64,000 nucleotides of DNA from Phymorhynchus buccinoides (lineage: Eukaryota > Mollusca > Gastropoda > Neogastropoda > Raphitomidae): positions 35,642,900 to 35,706,899 of the forward strand of contig CM065691.1 in assembly GCA_017654935.2 (NCBI GenBank). The letters run 5' to 3'. Position 1 is the first letter of the stretch; every line of letters begins with the position of its first letter. Positions 32,141-41,300 of the stretch are shown in pieces. A program made the position numbers and the translations under genes. The notes under the pieces were generated by a model. It searched no databases. It saw only the letters and a list, made by a program, of their open reading frames with translations, and was not told where the DNA came from.

Positions 32141-35100
32141 ATGTGTGATATTTATCAGTTTACTAGTATTATTTTCAATAGTCATTCATACATATATATA
32201 CTGAAGCAAAAAAAAGAAGAAGAGATGCACAGACATGTGTTTATGGACATGCCGGAGAAACCATTGCCACTTCTGGCTTTTTATAGGTTCCAAGCAATGA
32301 TGGCTGTGCAAGGTCTGTGGATGAGGTGATCCAGTTTCTACTTGATCTGCCTCAACACCAACATGTACTAGCCACAGAGAGTGAACAAATCACCATCACT
32401 CTCCGCTTTGCCTGTGATGGGGCCAAAATCACCAAAGCCAAGGACTCGGTGAAGGGGGTTTGCAAGCTGATCCATGCAGCTGGACAGGGCAGGGATTCTC
32501 CTGATGATGAGGTTACCCTTTTCCTGTACATGGGTATGTTTCCATTTGTCTGTTGTTCAGTGTTGTTTCGCTTGAATCAAAATTCATACCCATCTTCCTG
32601 CACATAATTCTAAATATATTATTTCCTGTTATTCTTCCCAAATTAAAATTACTTGAAATACATGTAGTTTTGTTTTGAAAACTTGATTTATCAAATATTT
32701 TTAAAAGTTTGTTATGTGATGAAATAGACACCCAGATTCACATTCCCTCTTTTAACTGCCTATTTATGTGAGTGTGTGTATTGTGTGTGTGGGTGTGTGT
32801 GTATCTGTGTACAGGAAAAGAAGACACAGAGACTCTCAAAGGAGCCTTGCGACAAACCAGAAGGCAAATGATGCAAGCATCTCAAACGGGCCTTCTGGTG
32901 AAGGGAAAAACAGTCAAGGTCAAATGGTATGAAAATCAATGCATTTATACAGTGTTTGCCATATAATGTATATGTGGGTGTACGGTACCTGAAACACAAA
33001 ACTCAAGAAGAGAATCTCAAATTTTATCTTGGTGAATCCCAAGGATTTCATAGATCAAGTATAATTGCACTTCTCAGTTTTGACACCACCAACATCAGGC
33101 CTCGGTATTTCAGAAAGTACTGGAACAAAAAGTACCTAAACTTAGTAGATGACATTCGATCGTAGATGCTGTCAGCACTGATTCTGTTTCTATTAGTCCA
33201 AAAGCAGATCCTAACCCCACCCGTCCCCCTCCGTTTATGCTGGTGGTCGTGAAGGCTTTGTGGAATGCCTTTTTCCGTCACTTTGAGGAAAGTGATGAGG
33301 GTATCTCAGTGGTGTCAACATGAATAAAATGGCTAGGTGGCAAAAATCTGGAGCCAATTCAAATGGTCCATTTCAGGCAGCTGTAATTCAAATGGAAGCA
33401 CCATAGAGATACAGATGGGTGATTTACCATTATCATCAACAGCTAAAAAAAAAGAGAGAATAAAACAAGAACTAGCGAAGCAGAAGAAGAGTGAAGTAAG
33501 AGGCTCTTGTATTCAGCCTGGAAGTATAAAGTGTCGGTGATGCCAAAATAAAGTGAAAGAAATAGAAGCGGATCAGTAGCTGCAGGACTTTCCAGGGCCA
33601 CTTAATATGCACTATGGGAAACTCTTTAGTAAGATTCATTGTAAAATGTGCATTAAAGGAAGCAAAATCTTCATAATGTACTGTACAGTGCCATTTTAAA
33701 TCAAGTAAACATTTGTTATGCAATTGGCAAAGATGTAAAATTATGTTTTGGAACTCATCCCCTGTGTTACCTCCTACACCACCCTCTTCCTTTCCCAGCT
33801 ACTCTTGTGCTTGAGTGTTTGAGTGAAAGAGAGAGAGACCAATACAACAATAACAGCGCAATGGTCGACTTAGCGCGCAAAATCGGCCACCAGGGCGTTA
33901 GGGTCTTTACCTCGTGATTTTCTTACTTGGGAGTAGGGAGAGTGGGAGGGGTGGAGGGGGTGAGCCACCCTCTCTCTCACTCCCTTTCCCCAAGTAATAA
34001 AATCACGAGGATTCACCCCTTTTGGAGGTCATGCTCCCTGGTGGCAAAAACGGCAGCTAATTAAGTTGCTCATTGTTGGTTGTCGAATTTGAAAAGCGTA
34101 TTGAGCTTATGTGTAGATTTGTTGCGTTGACCCTTCACGGGGCATGTGATTTATCTTCTGGCAACTGCGTTGGTGTACAAGCATAACTAGTCTGACACCA
34201 TACCAACCTGGGACGGTATTCATGTCGAGATAGCATGAGACTTAGCATGATGCTAACTTAGAAGCTCTTCCAAAAGTCCTATTAAATCCTATAGGACATT
34301 GGAAGAGCTTCTAAGTTAGCATCATGCTAAGTCTCATGCTATCTCAACGTGAATACCGTCCCAGGGCCTGTATTTACGTTGAGATAGCATGAGACTTAGC
34401 ATGATGCTAACTTAGAAGCTCTTCCAATGTCCTATAGGATTTAATAGGACTTTTGGAAGAGCTTCTAAGTTAGCATCATGCTAAGTCTCATGCTATCTCA
34501 ACGTAAATACAGGCCCAGGTTCACTAAATTTGGCATGTAGGTGCATCTGACCCTTAGTATGACCACCATGATCTTGAAAATGTTCATGATCAAAGATCAA
34601 GGTTACAGCAGCGGCGCCCAGAAATTGCCACTATGCTGTTTCAGAGATGAGAATCACCAAATACAGTGTAAAAAAAAAAGGATGAAAAAATAGAGGGAAT
34701 CTGGAGACCAGTATTTTGACTCCTGCTTGGGCCAGGAGGACGCCCTTCCCTTACAGGATCTGGGGGACTCCCCCTTCTCCCTTAGGATCTGGATCCCCCC
34801 CCCCCCCCATTTTGGAGTAAAGTGAATTTGAACTCCCCATCACTTTCCGAACCCTCCCCCCCCCCCCCCCCCCCCCCATTCCAGCAGATCTTGGGGACTT
34901 TCACACATTCAGATACACACACACACACACACACACCGGCGGATTTGTTTTATTTTTGTGGATTTGAACTCCCAAACTCCCAGTCACATTCTGAACAACT
35001 TTCCCCCAACCCCAACTCTTGAGGAAACTGATCGAGTATAAAACGAACATCACGCAACTCTCGACACTTTGTGTTCTTGCTAAAATACAATGTTGGAAAG

Positions 35101-35262
35101 GAAATCTGAAAATGATTCTTAAAATTTGCATAGAGAGTTCTTTGGACCCTCTCATTTTATTCTTATGGAAAACACTTGTATCAGACAGACTAATGCATGA
35201 CTGTTTCTGCTATATTTCCTAATAGATTGACATGTTAACTTTACCACAGTTTAATATTATTG

Positions 35263-35325
<63 letters not shown>

Positions 35326-38300
35326 GTTTTCTCCACAGGCTCCTGTGTTCAGATTGGAAGGCGATGTCTCTGTTGAAGGGCATCAATGCTGCCAATTCGA
35401 AACACTTCTGTCTCTGGTGCAAGTGCAGCAAACCCGAGATTACCCAGTTCAACAGTAAACTTTTTTTTCTTGTTTCATCAAAGTTTAGTTTTTAGTTGAG
35501 CGACTCCTCATGTGCTGTGCAAATTACATTTACTGACAACTGTGTTAGTTTGTGTGCAAGCGTAGCTCCGCCACCATATAAGCCAGGGCCTGTATTCACG
35601 TTGAGATAGCATGAGACTTAGCATGATGCTAACTTAGAAGCTCTTCCAGTGTCCTATAGGATTTAATAAGACTTTTGGAAGAACTTCTAAGTTAGCATGA
35701 TGCTAAGTCTCATGCTATCTCAACGTGAATACAGGCCCGGGTTCACTAAATTTGGCATGAAGATGCATCTGACCCTTAGCCTGACCGCCATGATTTTCAA
35801 CATTCAAGTTTTAAGGTCACAGCAGCCACGCCCAAAAATTGTATGCATTTGGGGATTTCAGTGAATTTGTACTCCCCATCAAATTCTGAGCAAGCTTCAT
35901 TTTTGGGGTACACCCCCTCCCCCCTTCCTCCCGCAAGATCTTGGGGACACCACCCCACCCCAGATGCTTTTATTTAGTTAGTTGATTTTAGCTCATCACT
36001 TTCATTTTCACATACATACACTCATACTCATACCCGTAGGAAAGCTCAAGTACAAAAGTAACAATTTTCACACGACTACCCACACTTTGTGCTCTTGTTA
36101 AACATTTTTAGTCGTGCGACTCCAGTTCTCAGAGCGTGCGACTTATCTGATGGCACTTGCATTGATTTGAATGTATACATGTAATGGATGCAAGTGTGTG
36201 TGTACAAGTGTAGCTCCCAAACCGAACAAGCCAAGTTCACCAAATTTGGCAGGAAGATGCATCTTACCAATGCTCCAACCATCACCTGAAAAATCCCCCC
36301 CCCCCCGTAATTATAGCCTCCTCTCTTTTTGGGGATGAAGGGGTGTCCTGATGATACACACACCTCATGTGACTACCAACACTTCATGTTCTTGTTAGCT
36401 CAATTTTGCAATTTATAATGACATACATACACATATATACATATGCATACACACATACATGCATACTTCCATCCATCCAACCATCCATCCAGAGAGATTA
36501 AGACTTCAGAAACTCTATTTTACAATGAAGAGAATTTACACTAGACCTGTCGATTCTTACAATCTGTCATTGGCGAAAAACAACAACAACCAAACAGTAA
36601 TATATAACACTAAACTAGAAGAAAAATATAACTACATAAAACGTGCAAACCAGGATCATGAAGGACAACAAGAAGCTGTCAAAATAACATTTCAACTAAT
36701 TAATGCAAGAAACAAAATAATAATAAATAAATAAATAGAATTGAAGGGAAAAGAACATGTCAACTATAATACCATAAGTTTTCATCTAAAACCAAATCAA
36801 TTCATTGAATCAGGGATGTACAGTAGACCTCCTATACATCCCTGATTGAATGAAGTAATTGTGTTGAATCACTTAATACTGTACTTTATGGATTACAAGG
36901 CACACCTCATTATAAGGCTCACCCCTCAAATTTGACGAAAAAAGAGGATGTTGGAATGTTAGTATATTTTTCTACCATTTTATCAGTCACATTACTTGAT
37001 GCAGGGGGCTCAATGTTGGAAAAAAGGGCAAAGGTAAAGATGTGCCACCCCCCCTGCATTTCTCGGTTAATTCTATTTTTCCGTTTTTGCCTTTCTTACC
37101 ATACATAAAGCTGTATTTTAGGAACATATTCAGCTAATAACCTTTTTGGAATACTAACCCTAACCCTAACCCTAGCCCTAAACCTAACCCTACCCCCCAC
37201 TATGTACTGCAGTACACCGCGATTTGTCACAGTTGTGGTTCGTTGCGTTTTTCCGTCTTATAGAGTGGGGGGTAGGGTTAGGGCTAGGGTTAGGGTTAGT
37301 ATTCCAAAAAGGTTATTAGCTAAAAATGTTCCTAAAATACAGCTTTATGTATGGTAAGAAAGGCAATAACGGAAAAATAGAATTCACCGAGATAGGTAGG
37401 GGGTGTGGCACATCTTGACCTTTACCGAAAAAAGTATCGCCTTGTAGTCCGTAAAATATGCTATTTAAATATCATACAGATGTGGTTATTGTTTGCATGT
37501 TCATGCAGAAAGCTGGAAGACCTCAAGAAGCTACGAAGAGCAGATTGCCTGCCTTCGTGCACCTGCATCAGAGACATATGGCTACCAACGACCAGATATG
37601 CTGCCCTTTATTCCATTTGAAAATATGGTACCTGATGACCTACACCTCAGAATGCGCATAACAAACAAGCTTCTGAACCAGGTATTTTGTTAGTGTGAAA
37701 CCAGGTTTGCATTGTAGAATTCCCCAAATAGTTACAATATCTCACTAGAATTAAGCACTCGAGCGTACACCCCTGTCAGGGTAGCTCATTCCATGTTTTT
37801 GAGCATTTATTTATTGATGTTTTGATGCCCCCATCTCTACACAGTGACACAATGTGCACTCAGTTTCCAACATTGATTGGCACAAGGCCTAGTACCTGTC
37901 CAGTTTGCAACTATCCTTCAAGGGACGCGAGCCTGATAAAAATGAGAACAATCTTTTAGGCACAGTTCCGTCCTTTACATAGGGCTTTTGTGTATGAGTT
38001 AGGCTTAAAGAGAAAAAATCTTGTATGAAGATGGATATCTGGATCACCACCAAAATTTAATCATTTGTTCATTGGCCCATTGACAATAATCCCAACCAGT
38101 ATCATGCAAATCCGTTCCAAACATTTTGCTTAAAGTAGTGCACTAACAAACAAACCAACGCTGGTAAAAATATAACCTCCTTTGGCGGAGGTAAATTATG
38201 TGTCTCTTGTGACAATAAAAAAAACCCAACTATATTGTGTTTACATGGAAGTTTTCGTGTCTTGTTTTTTTTTCATTTATTGATTGCAGGTTGTGGTGTG

Positions 38301-41300
38301 GTCAATTGACCAGAAAAGGACCCAGTTTCTTCTGCAAGAGATGAAACGACTCAACGTCAACTTCACCATCACAGAAGAAACTGGGGACGATGGAAAGGGC
38401 AGCATAAAGAAATGGTCTCAACTGCAAGGTACAGTATTACTTATACACACATGTTGTTGTTCTAATGTTGTAGCATTCCTCAGCTAAACACTCTGAGGGC
38501 ACCCAGATGGGTGGAAGATTGCGTGTGTGGCTTTTTTTTTTTTTTACCTTGCACATGGGCAGCCACTCTTGAACCTCCTGCAGTGCAATGCATGAAAGTA
38601 GACCATTACAGTTGTGAACTTTATTGCTGATTTTACATTGCAACAGTGCAGTGACATTCATTAACTGTTGATATATACAAGGAGCATACCATGGCTGAAT
38701 GTATTCCCAAGATAACATTTTGTAACTAAAGTTTGCTTTAGCCATGTAGTTATACCTGATGTCATTGGATTGTCAACTAAAAAAGGAGCGCCTTATAGTC
38801 TGAAAAATACGGTGTATGCCATGGCTATCTTGCACACATTTAATTTTAATCCTTTTGTCTTTCCACATATCCATTTCACTGTTAGTGAAACTCTTAAAGC
38901 GTTGCACCGGAGATAACATATTCTCAGTTATATCCTCAAACACATCTTATGAACATTTTCAATTGAAGAAAGACATTGTCTGAATTTCAGGTGATCACCT
39001 TGAAAAAGTTCTCAAGAACATGAAAGTGATCAACGTTCTTGATCGTGGTCCCCGTCGAGTGAAAAACCTCCAACTCCTTCCAAAGGACATCCTTAGGAGG
39101 TCTGTTGAACACAGAACGGGGACCACACACCAGAAATCCACCAAGCCAGAACTTGTGCTCATCTTGCAGCGTCTCCTGACTGAAGAGGAACAGGTATAAG
39201 TGAAAGCCAGAAGATGCTACATTGAAACATTGATGGGAGTCTACTTTCAAGACATGTTTGTCAGTTATTTTGATTAGATACCCCCAACATACCCATATTT
39301 ATGCAATTATTCTGAATTGCTGTCAAAGAAACCTGTAATGTGAAACACTTTTCAACATATTATTCTGATGTAGTCATAAAGAAGCCAACAACAGCAACAT
39401 CAAGGCACCGGCGTGTGGCAAATATGTCATTTGCCTGTGTTACGCCCCCCTGGCCTGCCCTGCACATCTTTGCCCCCTTCTTTCATGTTTATTTCAGAGT
39501 TCCTTTCACACTTTAGGATGGCCTTTACACTTGCCTTAGTGCCACAACATTCATTTCTGTGACAGTAGTTTTAGATTAACTTTCTACTTTCAAAAAATAA
39601 ATAAAAAAAGAGACTTTCTACTCTGCTTTCTTTTTTGAGGTGCACCATTTCTGTCAAGCAGTTCGGGAGATATCCCCAGGAACATTTAAGTTCAAAAAGA
39701 CAACCCTCTGATTTTCAGGACCTTGATCGGGATACCTTAAGTTTGATGCACCATAAGCCTAAGTACTTAGGCTAAAAAATAAAAAAAAAAGATTTGTTTC
39801 CGGTTTCCCGACTGCCCCTAGTTTTTTGCTGCCGACCCTAAACTTTTTTTTGACAAATGAGGGAAATGTTTTTTAAAACATCAATAAAACGAAAGCAGTG
39901 TTCCCGTTACGCAAGTATGTGCGTCACAGACGTCAATGACGTATAAGTTACCGAAATGGATGCAAAAATTCATCACCCAGTGCATCAGTTTGATGTATAT
40001 TTAAAAATTTAAAAAAAGATGCCGACCTACCGACACTATTTTTAAAACAAATGAAACAGGAAACAGACCTTTTTTTGGGGGGGGGCCTTACATACTTAGT
40101 TTTGATATTTAAGTCCAACGATAGGAAAGTTATGGCGAAAAAACGAAATTCGGTTTTCAAGGTCATACTAAGGTCATGACCTTGATAACTTACATGCCAA
40201 TGTCTTTCTGTCATGGAGTCAAAAAGGTTCAATGGATTCTTTCACATGGTTCAGGAGGTATACTTGGGACAAACAAACAAAAAAAGAAAAAAAGAAAAAA
40301 AAACCAAACAAATCTATCTATGTTAGTATCTATCTGGCTATGTTACCATGATAGTGGACACATGGAATGTGCTTCAAATTTTGCATGTGGATAGGCATGG
40401 TAGAAATCTAGTCCAAGTTTGATTTTGGGGTTGATCAAAAACAGAAGGAGAATGCGCATGTCCGACACATAACAATAAAGCATAGTGTATTTCTCACCGC
40501 TTTCCATACTGCATGCTGGTCTGCAATGCGGTGGACTGGAGTTTGAATTGCCAACAGGAATGCTTTTTTTTGTAAATACTGGATCAAACGCTACGTCAAT
40601 GTCAACACTGTTCCCAAAAATGCTGCTGCGCAGCTGGTTGCTCTAGCGTTTCATGCTCTAGTTTATATCTTAACTTTGACAAAGGGCAAGCAATATGAAA
40701 TTGTGAAGTACATTCCATAAAGTTGAATACAAGCTTATCAATTGTCACTTTTCACAAAATACGGTCAAACGCAACATTATTGGAATGATGTTTGGGTGAA
40801 GTTTTATTTTGTTTTTCTGTTGTTCACAGAACATCTAATTCTTACAAATTTCAGAGGAATCTTGTTGCTCGCCGAAGGCCAAACAGGTCCCAATGTGTGG
40901 ATCCAGATGCCAGCCCCGATGCAGCAGATGGAGAAGCACATGAACCGGAACTGAGGCCTGACGCGATCCAAGAGCTTTGGGAGGAGTTCGACCAGCTCAT
41001 GGACTCCCTCAAAGTCAATCCTGCTCCTTCACCAGAAGTCTTCCACGAAAGAGCAAAGGCCTGGGCAGAAAAGTTCAAACATGATACCTTTGATGCAGAC
41101 GTGATCCCATACATTCATGGTAAGATACACTGCTTATTTTATGTGTCATTCAGAGCTTAAAACTGTTTTAAAATTGTAAGGGCCTTATGATCCATGGTTA
41201 CAAGAAAGAATGGTACATTTTCCCAAGTAATGGGCAAAATGTGTCACTGAAGTATTCAACTTTACTTCTATTGCAAATTTCATGGGTCAGATGACCCCTT

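Larger units (their letters stand above)
32927..35338. other. Intron 3 of the RAG1-like gene
   Basis: It holds the hairpin at 33909, the tandem foldback MITE pair (34209-34517), the dispersed repeat that hosts them, poly-C tracts (34793-34809, 34855-34877) and the (TG)n run. An ORF at 32929-33165 is not supported as an exon because exon 3 joins exon 4 in phase. Confidence 0.6.

Noticed and set aside
32929..33165. 78-codon ORF after exon 3 of the RAG1-like gene
   Set aside because: Exon 3 joins exon 4 through a split Trp codon, and this ORF has no acceptor or family match.
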